From: Artocarpus heterophyllus
Taxonomy: Eukaryota > Streptophyta > Magnoliopsida > Rosales > Moraceae
Direction of reading: 5' to 3'
Length of the DNA: 64,000 nt
Assembly: GCA_025403435.1 (NCBI GenBank)
Contig: CM046353.1
Span: forward strand, 18,067,875-18,131,874
Part shown: in pieces, positions 21,080 through 32,240 of the stretch
Layout of the letters: each line of letters begins with the position of its first letter
Numbering within the stretch: position 1 is the stretch's first letter
Notes under the pieces: generated by a model
The model's input: only the letters and a program-made list of their open reading frames with translations
Database searches by the model: none
What the model was told of the DNA's origin: nothing
Program-made: the position numbers and the translations under genes

Positions 21080-21829
21080 GGTGTTGGGGAAAGAAAGACC
21101 AAACAAGTAACTATGCATTCAAAGTTGAAGTAAGGAAAAAGGCATTAGAATTATGTTTGTTTAAAACACATAGAATAAATATAAGGTTTCAAAAAAAATT
21201 TGAAAATAATTAAGAAAAAGTACATTTTAGTGGACTATTAAAGAAATGTTTAAGTAAGGATGTATTTGAAAAAAAATAAGAAAAATTAATATATTTATGA
21301 GAAATATTAAAAAACCAAATTTTTTTTTTAAAAAAGTAAATAAATTAAAAAAAAACCAAGTAAGGAGGCAAAGCAAGTGTACAAATATGTTGTTGTTGTT
21401 GTTGTCGGTTTTATTTTCTATTTTTTATTTTTAGCTTGGCATTTCTCTTCACACTGTCTCTCTCTACACATATATGATATACGTTAAGGTTTTAATCTAT
21501 GTATGTTAATTGACCATGGGTCTCTTCCTTCATAGTACTGGCATCTCACGTATGCTACATTGGCTAAAGTAGAGATATCAAAATAGGCTGGACCTAGTAA
21601 GTTGGTATGAGCACGGCATGTTAAAAAGCAGGCACAGCACGATAGAACGACGATTATTAAATTGGCTTAACCCATCTCGCTTATTAAATGGGCTGGACGC
21701 TTATTAAATGGGTTAGGCTGAGTGTAACTTTTAGGCATAAAACATGCTAAGGGCATGGCACGGTAAGAGTCTGACACGAACACAAGCACATTAAAAGAAC
21801 GATATTCATAATGGTGTTAGGAGTCCATA
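20638..21829. other. Intergenic, AT-rich with homopolymer runs
   Basis: No gene seen. It contains the poly(G) tract at 21045-21078, a GTT repeat near 21390, and a stretch at 21580-21790 with 'cttattaaatgggct' repeated and 'ggcacgg' words that may be a transposon remnant. Confidence 0.4.
21045..21078. repeat. Poly(G) tract of about 34 bases
   Basis: An uninterrupted G run between AT-rich flanks. It can form G-quadruplexes, and its length is likely to be variable or uncertain in the assembly. Confidence 0.85.
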
Positions 21830-22500
21830 TAGGACTCCAACAATCAATGGGAAAAATGGTTCTTAACCTTGATTGATGACCATTCACAGATTTGTTAGGT
21901 CTAATTTGCATAAAAATAAATCAAATTCAGAGCAGGCTTTTAAGAACTTTTACAATATGGTTGAAACACAATTTCAAGAAAAAAATTCAGATACATAGAC
22001 GTGATAATTGGAGAGAGTACTTTAGCAAAATTCTAGGAGCATAATTTTGAAAAAAGGAATTGTTTATCATAGCTTTTACATAGACACTCTACAGCAAAAT
22101 GGAGTAGCAAAAAGAAAAAATAAGCACCTCTAGAAGTTGCTAAGGCTTAAATGTTGACAAACAATGTCCCTAAGTACTTATGGTGGGAAGCTATTCTCAC
22201 TGCATTTATTTAGTTAATATAATGGCTACAAGAGATCTGAATTTTAAGACCCCTTTAACATTGTTTAAAGAACACTTTCCTATGTCACGGTTAGTCTTTG
22301 ATTTACCTCTTAATGTGTTTCGTTGTGTGGCTTTTGTACATGTGCATAATCATAATAGGGATAAATTGTATCTACAAGCATTAAATTGTATGTTTCATAG
22401 TTATTCACCAACACAAAAAGGCTATAAGTGCTTTGATCCTATAAAAAAAAAAAAAAAAAATCTTTGTTACGATGGATGTCATATTTTTTGAGTCTCAAAG
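21830..22500 (+). pseudogene. Copia integrase fragment (decayed)
   Basis: Broken frames spell a copia integrase core: a 'KSEQAFKNFYNMVETQF' segment near 21920-21975, 'DNWREYF' near 22000 (family DNGGEYF), and a QNGVAERKNRHLLE-like stretch near 22095-22140. The C-terminal part VFRCVAFVHVHN with YSPTQKGYKCFDP (22300-22440) matches the usual 'GYSPTQKGYKCY'. Several stops and frame changes. The 5' end is truncated, with no LTR found to its left. Confidence 0.85.
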
Positions 22501-23399
22501 TTATTTTAGCATTCCTCTTAGGGGGAGAATATGCATGAAGACTCACTATTTGAACTTGAGGAAAAAAAATATTGTAGAAAATGAATTTGAACTTAATTCT
22601 TTAACTAAAAGCCCAAACTTAGTAGGTTTGGATAGTGTGAATATAGGGTCATTGAATATGGAAGTGGGAAAGTAAAATAATATGCCTAACAATATAGTTG
22701 AACCTAAAACATATAATGTTTGAAAGGGCAAGATATTTGGGAATGTCTATCCAAGGAAGAAAGGAAAACTTCAAATTACAGATTACAACAAAACCTTAAA
22801 AAGCCAAGAATCTGCTTCATATCTAGCTCCAAGTCTGTGACAACTTGGCTGCTTGAGCCATTATTTATTACTTTTCTGATACTTAATCCTATTTCATCAT
22901 ATATGAATTGAATAATGTAAAAAAACTCAAAAAACTTATAACATATTTATATTTCACTACACTTACTAAAAATGTTCACCACACTTGTTTAGCTTGTAAA
23001 TACATAGTACACTCTTACAAAACAATTTTTGTTTACTATCATATTACTTATTAAAATACAGTTTATCAAAACAACATGTTTTTACATTAACAGTATTGAT
23101 AAACTGACCATTGTAGTGCCTAACCACCATTCCCAGCTCAACAACGCTTACTCTAGTCTTTTGGCAAGATTTCCTACAGATTAAAATAACTAGGTGGGTT
23201 ATTATTCAATAAGTCCAAACATAACCCACAAAACACTCTTTATAACTCAATGTATGATTCCAATTATGCTTAACTATGAGCATCAACTTATGTTCCGTAA
23301 CTTATCTTGAACTAAGTGTCTAAGTGTACGTGCCAAGTGCGTAAGGTCATCGTATCACCAAAACCATAACATTTTTATAAATTAATGCTCCCTTTAGGT
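22501..23399. other. Spacer region inside the decayed copia element
   Basis: AT-rich, no readable domain. It lies between the integrase and reverse-transcriptase remnants and may include a later insertion (for example about 22920-23390). Confidence 0.35.
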
Positions 23400-24915
23400 C
23401 GGGAAACAAGGTTAAAAAATGGAAGGAGGCTGTCTTGGAGGAAATGAAAGATTTGGAGAAGAACAATATATGGGCAAAAGTAGACTAACCTAAAGGAAAA
23501 ACCTTGTGGGTTGTAAGTAGATTTTTACTGTAAAGTTTTAACTCAGATGTCTCTTTGGAGAGTTATAAAGCCCAGTTGGTAGCTAAGGGATTCACACAGA
23601 CATATGAGATAGACTATCAAGAGACATTTGCATCAATTGCCAAACTAAATAAGTCCAAGTATTGCTTTTTGTAGCTATGAATTTAGAGTGGCCCCTATAC
23701 TAACTGGATGTAAAGAATGTCTTTCTCAATGACGAACTAGAAGAGAAAGTCTTCATGGAAGTATCACTAGGTTTTGAGAAGATTTTTTGTAGCAAGATGT
23801 GCAAACTGAGGAAGTCTTTAGTCTAAATCAATATCCTAGAGTGTGGGTTGAAAGGTTCACCTGATCGATTAAGAAACGAGGGTATAGCCAAGGTCAAACT
23901 GATCACACAATGTTCATGAAGCACACTAGCGATGGGAAGAGAACAATTTTGATTGTTTATATAGATGACATAATCCTAACTAGAAGTGATGAGGTGGAGA
24001 TGGCTAGATTAAAGAAATGTCTACCAGTTGAATTTGAAATAAAGGATTTCAGACCTTTGCGATATTTCTTGGGAATGGAAGTTGCTAGATCAAGAATGGG
24101 GATTTGTGTGTCCTAGAAAAAGTAAATCTTAGACTTTCTCGAAGAGACTGGCATGATTGGTTGTAGACCTAGTGAGACACCAATGGATCCAAACTAGAAG
24201 CTGGAAGAAAAGTTAGATGGAGCTCTAGTCGACAAGGGGCAATATCAATGTCTTGTGGAGAAACTGAGTTACCTTTTCCATACAAGGCCTGACATTGTCT
24301 TTGCAGTTAGTGTCATGAGCCAGTTTATGGACTCACCATATGAAGAGCATCTAGAGGCAATTTGTCGAATCTTGAGGTATATAAAGAGCTTTCCTAGGAA
24401 AAGGCCTATTGTTAAAGAAGAATGCTTAGAAAAATATAGACATCTTCACCAGTGCAGACTAGGCAGGTTCAATTACATACAAGAGGTCAACCATAGGCTA
24501 TGGCACATTCCTTTAGGGCAATCTCATCATATAAGAAGTAAGAAACAAAGTGTTGTAGCTTGAAATAGTGCTGAAGCATAATTTAAGGCAATGGCTGATA
24601 GAGCCTGTGAGATATTGTGGCTAAAAAGTGTACTTTAAGAATTGAAGCTGGAATTCAAGGAACTGATGAAGCTGTTTTGTGATAATGAATCAACCATAAG
24701 CATAGCCAATAACCTAGTTCAACATGACCACACGAAGCATGCGGAAAATCGATAAACATTTTATTAAGGAAAAGTTAGAAAGCGGGCTTATTTGTTTGCC
24801 ATTTGTTACTTCCAAAAAACAAGTGGCTGATGTCCTCACTAACAGCCTTTTAAGGCCTAGATTTAAAGTGTTAATCATCAAATTATGCATGTTTGATATT
24901 TATGCTCCAACTTGA
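23400..24915 (+). pseudogene. Copia reverse transcriptase and RNase H (decayed)
   Basis: The frames read YKAQLVAKGFTQTYEIDYQE (23570-23630) and a 'LDVKNVFLNDELEEKVFME' segment (about 23705-23760). The catalytic-type motif VYIDDIILT follows (23955-23985), then LRYFLGMEVARS and a TRPDIVFAVSVMSQFM stretch (24287-24335). RNase H and a C-terminal ADVLTNSLLRPRF segment follow up to 24870. Multiple stops and frameshifts. The tail IYAPT (24899-24913) is directly followed by a purine run. Confidence 0.88.
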
Positions 24916-24925
24916 GGGAAGCGTG

Positions 24926-25140
24926 GAAAGATTAGGAGTTTTTCAGTATATTATGTCATGTTTAAAATTTAAATATATCCGAATTGTTTCACCCTGATCA
25001 GATTCAAATATTTAGGATTAGGTGTTATGTTAGTTCCTAGAATTGAGGGAAACTAATTAACTTCAATTCTATTTATTTCTACTATACTCTTTCATTCTAA
25101 ATTATCAATAAAAAAAATTTCCTTGAAGCTCTGCATTTTG
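24926..25140 (+). repeat. Putative 3' LTR of the decayed copia element
   Basis: It begins TGGAAAGATTAGG after the purine run gagggaagcg and reaches an AATAAA-rich end near 25110-25140. No second copy is in the window, so the borders are approximate. Confidence 0.4.
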
Positions 25141-26641
25141 CATTATTTATTTATTACTAATTCTTTCAGACAAATTTCATTCCTTTTAGCAAGTCAATGT
25201 CGTTTTTCTTCCTCCTTTTGAAAGACCTCCACGTCAACGCATTGCATATTGCCATAACTTGCATGAGTATTTTTTGCAACAGGCCATTTGAACACAAACA
25301 CAAAGAACAATTTAAGGAAAACACATAAAAAAAACTAACCCACAAAATTCCGTAAAATAGTATTTTTTAAAAAAAAAATCAAGAGCTCTATTTTTAAACG
25401 ATTTTGTTTTTTTTTTCTTAAATTGTTTTTGTTCCTTTTTATTTGGGTTCAGATAGCTTATAGTAAAAAATATTCATGTAAATTGGGTATATAGAGTGGG
25501 TTGACATAATAGTCCTCCAAAGTTAAAATCAAAATGATATTGACTTGTGAAGCAAATTGAATTAGACAAAAGAAGATATTTCGAGGAAAAAATATAAAAT
25601 AATCCGCAAAAACTAACGGAAATGAATGGAATGAAGTTATTGCTTACAAAATAAAGTTTGAGAGGCATTCTAAAAGTTGGGAGTCAAATAATAAAGTGAT
25701 ATAGGGTGGGGCAAATTTAAAAATAATTCATTTTTTCAGACAGAGAGGGCAAAAGTTAAATGACTAGGGTACACATGAATTTTATTTCTCAAAGATAATT
25801 ATTTTTTTTAAGGAAAAGATTTAGATCTTAGTTTCTATCAAGACAAAAAAGCCCCAAAATAAATAGATTGAATTGGAAATTTTTGACTTATAGAATCAAT
25901 TTCAAACCAAATAAAAAAAAAAATCACAATCATCTTTTAATGTCATTAAAAAAAAAACCTTGAAAAACAACAATAAATGAGGAAGAGACAACTTGGATTT
26001 GGTTCACATGTCCTATTTTTCTTGTCCTATTAGGTATTCATTTAGTGATGTCATAATGTGTTATTTATAATATTTTAAATGATGTGACATATTTTATTAA
26101 CATAATATGATATTTTAATTAACGTATCATAATATTATTGAAGATGGGACAGGAATAATGAGACATGATAGTCTAATGAGACAACAGCCCTATAATATTT
26201 ATTTCCGAATGGCGACAAAAGTGCCAAAATGGAGCAAGATATCTTAGTGGTCTTGATGGACTTTGAAGAGTATTAATTTGTAATGGGTTATTATAATTTT
26301 GATACCTTGCATTTTGATGAAATATTAAACTAGTATCTATTATTTGAAATATATCAAAAAGGTATCTTATCATTTTTTAAATATTATTTTAGTATTTGGA
26401 CTTAGTTTTTGGATGTGAAGTGCTCCTTTTGCCCTTTTATTTATTTTTTTAATTTTAATTTGTATAATTTTTCCAAAAAAATAACTCTTTTAAATCTCAT
26501 ATCTAAAAAAATTAAAGGTTTCTTTTTTTACAAAATTAAAACAAATTAAAATTAAACAAAATCAAGAAAAAAGTAAAATAACAATTTCACATTTCAAAAA
26601 TGGGTTTAAGGTAGCAAAATGTTATTTTCAAAAACAATAAA

Positions 26642-26681
<40 letters not shown>

Positions 26682-28339
26682 TATTTTTCAAATTCCGAGT
26701 CGATTTTATATCAAATATAAAATACCAAAAGGATAATGACCCATTTGTAATTTATGGTCCCCGCGACATTCGTAGCAAAGGGATTAGGAAATCCCTTATA
26801 GGTAGTGTGTTTTTAATCAACTTCAGGCAATTTGTGTGAAGATATGGATTTTGAAGTTTCTTTATTTAAATTTTTTACCCACATTTCTATGCAACCAATG
26901 TTTTTCTAAAAGGAAAAAAACTTTTTACTAAATCTTCCAAAACTCAAACAAATCTTTTTATAATTTATTTTTATTGACATTTATGCTGTAATGAAAATAA
27001 ATTAGATCTATTTATAAATTTTTTTTCTTGGCACTTATTATTCTTTTAAAGGAAACTATATTAAATAAGAAAAGAGATACAAACAGTATCACAAGAACGA
27101 CTTTACCACACAAAAAGACTCACTCTCGTACAAAAACTAGATCCATTAGTAAAACTTGGATGGAGTTCAAGGGAGAAAACATGCCAAGTTCCGACAATGA
27201 GAAACCAAATAGGCAAGCCATGTATTGAGCATATATGTGGATTTTTCACCACCACCTCTATAATCGATAAAAACTTCTAATTATTTGAGATCAAGAGACC
27301 AATGATAGGCCATCTGCTACCCTACATAAAAACATATGTAGCTATAAGATATGCAACCTACACCGAAAAGTGGGAAGACCATTTCGACATTATACAACCA
27401 AGTAAAAAACAACTACCCCTAAATACCCTAAATGGTGGATTTAACAATGCATTTATTAGAACAAAATAAGCTTTAAAGACAAGTGAAAAGTTTGAAACCA
27501 CAAAAATAAACCCCCTGATGACAAAAGGGCCTCTAAGATCAAGAGGGACTAAGTAAGCGATCTCAAAGGGAGCCAAACAAGTGATCGATGAACCACCAAC
27601 CAACCAAAATGTGGAGGATGCCTGCCGCCGGTATCAATCTTCAATTGGAGCACCCGCCTCATCAGAACCTTTGCAACATCAAGAGGACCAAAGAGTTGGA
27701 GGCCCGTCAAAGCTCTAATACACCTAGGTCTAGTGGCCGACGATTTGACGACCATCTAAAAAGACATGCCAACAACCACCAAGAACTCAGACATAACCAC
27801 CATCACCACTAATGAAGGGCCATGCATCCCGATACCACTTTCTCACGGAGAAATTTGGTGACTGTTTTAGAGACAACACAATAATCCATAACTCGAAAAA
27901 CTCAATCAAAGACAATTCGAAGAAAAAAAAAAAGTATAAGAAGAGATAGTCATTTAGAAAAAGACTAAATATTTATTTTCTTTTCTAGCATCATCAAAAT
28001 TTTCACCTATGATTTTTTTTTAACCAGCAATATTTCACTCTTTATTTATTAACATGAAGAGGTGTTTTTTTATTTTAATAATTCATAGATTTTAAGCACA
28101 TTTGCTTTTTGAGATGACTCTTGACACTTTAATATAAAGTCACAACTTTATAATAATCTTAAGTATAGTTATACGTCATTTTAAATTGGAGAGGGAAATT
28201 CATACAGTACCCATGTTTCTTGGGCTGCAGATTTTAAATTAGGTTGAACAACATATTTTCAGGCTCAAAAGTGTCGACTCGTATTTTAAGTTTTAGTTTA
28301 TGTTTAAAGACGAAAAAAAAAAAAGAAAAAGAAAAAAGA
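25141..28339. other. Intergenic, AT-rich; no gene recognised
   Basis: Scattered short ORFs without domains. A (CA)n(TA)n microsatellite lies at 26644-26682. The GC-richer stretch at about 27360-27850 has overlapping ORFs on both strands (up to 81 codons) with no recognisable product; it may be an old transposon fragment. The last 200 bp before 28340 is probably the BORCS8 promoter. Confidence 0.4.
26644..26682. repeat. Microsatellite (AC)n followed by (AT)n
   Basis: About 14 AC units run directly into tatatata. Confidence 0.9.
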
Positions 28340-28491
28340 CCCAGATTGGAAGAGACAGAGAACGAGGAAGCTTCTAGCTTTCTACAGATTAGCTAGCTTC
28401 AATCGGATGTTCGATCTCTAAACAGCCTCCTCAGACGATTTAAAATCTGATGATTTTTCTGAAGTAACACATGGGCGTCTAGGGTTTTACT
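28340..28491 (+). other. Probable 5' UTR exon of the BORCS8-like gene, with three minimal upstream ORFs
   Basis: A leader-like block ends at a good donor (T|GTAAGT, intron from 28492). A possible acceptor is CAG at 29761-29763, which joins it to the coding exon across an intron of about 1.27 kb. Three tiny ORFs lie in the leader: ATG...TAA at 28407-28421, ATG...TAA at 28450-28467 and ATGGGCGTCTAG at 28471-28482. The transcription start is a guess. Confidence 0.5.
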
Positions 28492-28870
28492 GTAAGTCAT
28501 TGCTTTCTTTCTTTTTCCAATTTCGTATTTCCACCGTTTTCTTTAACTTTTTCTTGCTGGGTAGCTCCATTTTTCTGAGTGAATTTGATAAAAATTATGA
28601 TTTGGCAATTGGGCACGCGTTATTTGTAATATAATGATATGGGCAGTGATTGAAATGCGTAATCTTGGCTCTTGTTTAATTTGGATTCTGTTTTTTTAGT
28701 GCATTATGTTGTAGGCCTTATGTTATGTCAGTTTCAAATTAAAATATTCTTCGAGGATCGGATTAAGAAAAATAATGAAGCTTATTCCACAGAAAACTTA
28801 CTTTTCATGAAGAGAAAATAGAAGCAGGAAGTGTAGCTTCCGTTTTTGTTGTTGTTGTTGGGATGTCTCT

Positions 28871-28896
28871 GTGTGTGTGTGTGTGTGTGTGTGTGT
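28871..28896. repeat. (GT)n microsatellite in the BORCS8 5'-UTR intron
   Basis: About 13 GT units followed by T-rich runs. Confidence 0.9.
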
Positions 28897-29790
28897 TTTT
28901 TTTATCTTTTTTTTCTTTTTTTTCTTTTTTTTTTTGGTAATGGAGGCAAGGTGTTGTTTTGATATGAAGATAGAAGAATACAAGCAGTGTGGATCACCGC
29001 ATTGGCTTCGAAATTTTTTATTTTGTTGGTCTTAGGTTTGCTGTTGGTTGTCACAAACATATACATGCACCAAGATCACCCTGGTTTGTGAAATTTTATA
29101 GCCGGGTTATGTGTATAAATATATAAGCACACCTTCATGCAGAGAAGCATGAGAACATGAAAGATTGATTTTCATAGACATTATAGCTTTAGGAATTCAA
29201 TCTTAATTGTGTGTATAAGAAAAACTTGGATGGTCATGAAATAACTTTGGAAACGTAGTTAGGAAAGCATGTTATAGTTGATATGAATGTGGAGAATGAT
29301 TTGGTTCAAGTTGAAGTCAGTTTCATTATGGGTACGTGATTCTAGAAATGTTATGACGTTTCTCCATTAGCATAATGGCAAGATAAAACTCAGGTTTGCC
29401 CCAATCACGATATTGAATTGTGATATGTACGCTGTCTCTTCAGAATTTTTTAGATTTTGGCTCATTGTAATCCGTGTTATATAGCTTGACTACTACTCTA
29501 AGCAAGGCTACTGTTACTCCTAGCCTAAGATCTTTTAAGGGTGTGTTTTCATGATTGCCAATCATATGCTACATGAGAGTTCTTTTCAAAATCAATGATG
29601 AGATACAAAATGCACAAAATGCTACCAAATAGAGAAGATGCATGTAGCTTGTACATCACGTCCAGAATTGTAAAATCTTCAACCTTTCAATCCCCTGTCT
29701 TGATTTTCCTCTACTTGTTCACACTTTGATGCATTCGGTTTTGCAACTCTTGACGAAAACCAGAGATGATCTGCATCTTGTCCTCAAACA

Positions 29791-30603
29791 ATGCATGAAT
29801 TCTCCGCTTTTGATGGCTTTTTGGATATAACAGAGTGCTTGGCAGAGATGATTAAATATGTGGCAAATGAACCCTCAGTAGGGCTTTTCTATGTTCAGCA
29901 GCACGCTCAAAATGCAGTCCCGAATGTCATTCATCTCAGGAATAATGTAGTGAATAAGTCTCATGAAACAACTTTGCACGCTGAAGATTCTGAGGATTCA
30001 ATAACCATGGTAAGGTCAATGAAAGAATGCGGATTCTCCATCGCAGATGAGATGATTAGGGACATAAAGAAATCTTTGTTGACCATGTCTACGAAACAAC
30101 CAAGAAGGGGGTTAATTCATGACTCGAGGCCTGGTCCTCGAATGGAAAGTACAAGCTCCTCGAGACCATCCAGCTGGGGTCGTCCTGCAGCTTATGGTAA
30201 GCAGTACACTGACAAGAGTAGCTACTTATCAACTGTGTTTAAGTCTGCAAAACAAAAGGCAAGCAATTTTAAGTGGCCGCAACTTGATTCCAGAGAAGTC
30301 GTCCAAACAAAGGATGAGAAGCTGTTGTACTATCCCAAGCGACCGTTGTCAGTTGCGTCTGTGGGGAACACTGGCTCATCTCTGCCAGATGTTGAAACTG
30401 ATGAATTGCCTTTGTCAAGTCGAATAGCAGATGAACCACAAGAAGAACAAATAGACACGAGTTCACCTGCCCATGGTTCAATACCAGCATTGGAGAACTA
30501 TGATGAGTTCAAGGCAGATAAAGAAGCCAAACTTGAGGAGTGGTTAGAAGATAACGGCAACGTGGATAACCACGGCGGTGGAAGTGATTTAGGAGCAATT
30601 TAA
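29791..30603 (+). CDS. BORCS8: BORCS8/MEF2BNB-like protein, single coding exon (270 aa)
   Basis: The N-terminal 100 residues match the BORCS8 (MEF2BNB) family. The central signature YVANEPSVGLFYVQQH at 23-38 parallels the 'LANEPSVALYRLQEH' region of the animal protein and is followed by a helical SITMVRSMKECGFSIADEM segment (70-88). In animals BORCS8 is a subunit of BORC, which couples lysosomes to ARL8 and kinesin. A plant role in vacuole or endosome positioning would be by analogy only. The C-terminal 170 residues are low complexity and plant-specific, with SSSRPSSWGRPAAYGK near 120-140, an FKSAKQKASNFKWPQ segment near 148-163 and an acidic end (EAKLEEWLEDNGN). The ATG at 29791 is chosen because the conserved N terminus starts there. 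The coding exon has no intron. Confidence 0.8.
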   Translation: MHEFSAFDGFLDITECLAEMIKYVANEPSVGLFYVQQHAQNAVPNVIHLRNNVVNKSHETTLHAEDSEDSITMVRSMKECGFSIADEMIRDIKKSLLTMSTKQPRRGLIHDSRPGPRMESTSSSRPSSWGRPAAYGKQYTDKSSYLSTVFKSAKQKASNFKWPQLDSREVVQTKDEKLLYYPKRPLSVASVGNTGSSLPDVETDELPLSSRIADEPQEEQIDTSSPAHGSIPALENYDEFKADKEAKLEEWLEDNGNVDNHGGGSDLGAI

Positions 30604-30954
30604 CCGATTCTAACAACATGCATACACAGGAGCCATTGGCCTGTATACACTGATGTTTTATTACGTGATTATCTGTCATGACAATTGCGTACAATGTGAT
30701 CTGTTGTAATAATGTTCAAGTGTTTTTGTTCCCCTGTTGCGAGGCGTGTTTAATGGTGTGATTGGTGTTTCAGCATTGTAATAAGACAAGAAGGGAGAAG
30801 AAAATAAAAATAAGAATCTCTTCATTACAGCACTATTATGCCTTTGCTAGCGGGTTTGGCGTGTTAAACTCCGTTAAAGAGTTACCGGCCAATATCATAT
30901 CTGTAAAGTTGGTTTAAACAACGTACTTCATAATTAAATTGAAGCCCTATGCTG

Positions 30955-31140
30955 CAGGTCATCTACTTCCTCGTTGGTGGCTTATACCAAATCGTGAAAA
31001 ATTCCCATAAGGAAATGATGTCATTGATTTGTTTGAGAAGGCAAAGTTTTATGCTTCTCTTTGTGCCTTGGCTGATAAAGCTCCCCTTTTTTGCAATGAT
31101 GAAGTCGGAAAATTTAATAAGTTAAGAAATACTAAAAATC
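30955..31140 (+). pseudogene. Fragment of an unrecognised protein-coding exon
   Basis: One frame reads RWWLIPNREKFP, one stop, then GNDVIDLFEKAKFYASLCA and LADKAPLFCNDE, before dissolving into AT-rich sequence. The residue composition looks like real protein, but I do not recognise the family. One in-frame stop and no start suggest a relic. Confidence 0.3.
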
Positions 31141-31639
31141 TCATACTTTTTTATTTGTTTTTTTAACTTTTCTTTTCTATATATCTATATATATTATTTG
31201 TATCTTCCTCTAACTACGTAAACTTAAGTAGTATTGGATAATAATTTTTATTTATTTTGGTTTTTTTATTTAAAATTATAATACAAGCAAAAAATTTGAA
31301 AAATAAGGTATAGTTAGAAGTAAAAGCTAAAGTGTAAATGAAATTTTAAAACTACTTTTACAAGATTTGAAATTATAAAAATTAAGGGAACAAAGTAAGA
31401 AAAAAAAAAAGACTATAACGATAACCCCCAAAGATTCTTGTTGATGAGACTCTCTTATATTATTGATGCATTTTTTTAAGCCGTTTATCAGTGTACAAAA
31501 TCATATTCAAATAGAAGTAAAAAAAGATCCAACCACACTTAATAACAACCTTTTTTAATCTAATAATTACCAAAAATTTTAAAAACTTTCCTCCGAAAAA
31601 AAAAATTAAATAAAAGTAGAAAAATTTCGAACTCCTGCA

Positions 31640-32240
31640 ATCCCTCGCCTCCACACCATTCTCGTCTCCACCGACACCCTCTTCAAACACCCTTCCTTCC
31701 CTAGATCCGACGATGGCCATGTCTATGTCTGGAACAATAGGATTTCGACCTGGAGAGGGGTCACAACACAAAGGTGGAGGGAGACCCCCTCTATGGGGGT
31801 GGCGGTGTGGAGACGAGGTTGCAATCGTGTGACCAACCTTCACAACCTTTGCAGTAGGGTCGTAACAAACCTACACCAACTGTGATGATCGAGACGAACC
31901 TCATGACCTATGTTGAATGCGATCGCAACGGCGGTAGCTCTCGAAGTCACGACCCAAAAAGATGATTGGGACCACCGTTCTTTGTTCAGCGCTGTCATTG
32001 AGGAACAGCATTGTGAGCTGGGCTCGCTGGGGTCAACCTACCACAGATGCTTGAGTATTTCAGGTCGTCAGAAACCACCCTCAGTGGTGGTTTTTTTTTT
32101 ATTTTAAGATTTTAGTGCTACTTTGGTTTGGGATTTGCTAATTTTTGGGTTTTTGATAAATATATGCGTTTGGACCCATTTAACTTATGATAAGCTTGTT
32201 TATATCATTTGATGCAAATCTAATAGTCAATATAAAAGTC
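31640..32240. repeat. GC-rich island with a border similar to one at 9780-10370
   Basis: GC-rich block inside AT-rich DNA. Its right border (32110-32230: tttttgggttttt..., then atttgatgcaaatctaat) resembles 10255-10370 (ttttgggtttttaataa..., catcagatatagatctaat). Possibly two members of one dispersed repeat family. Confidence 0.3.

Noticed and set aside
28798..28983. Minus ORF with poly-Lys and Thr-His repeats
   Set aside because: It is a translation of T runs and a GT microsatellite inside an intron.
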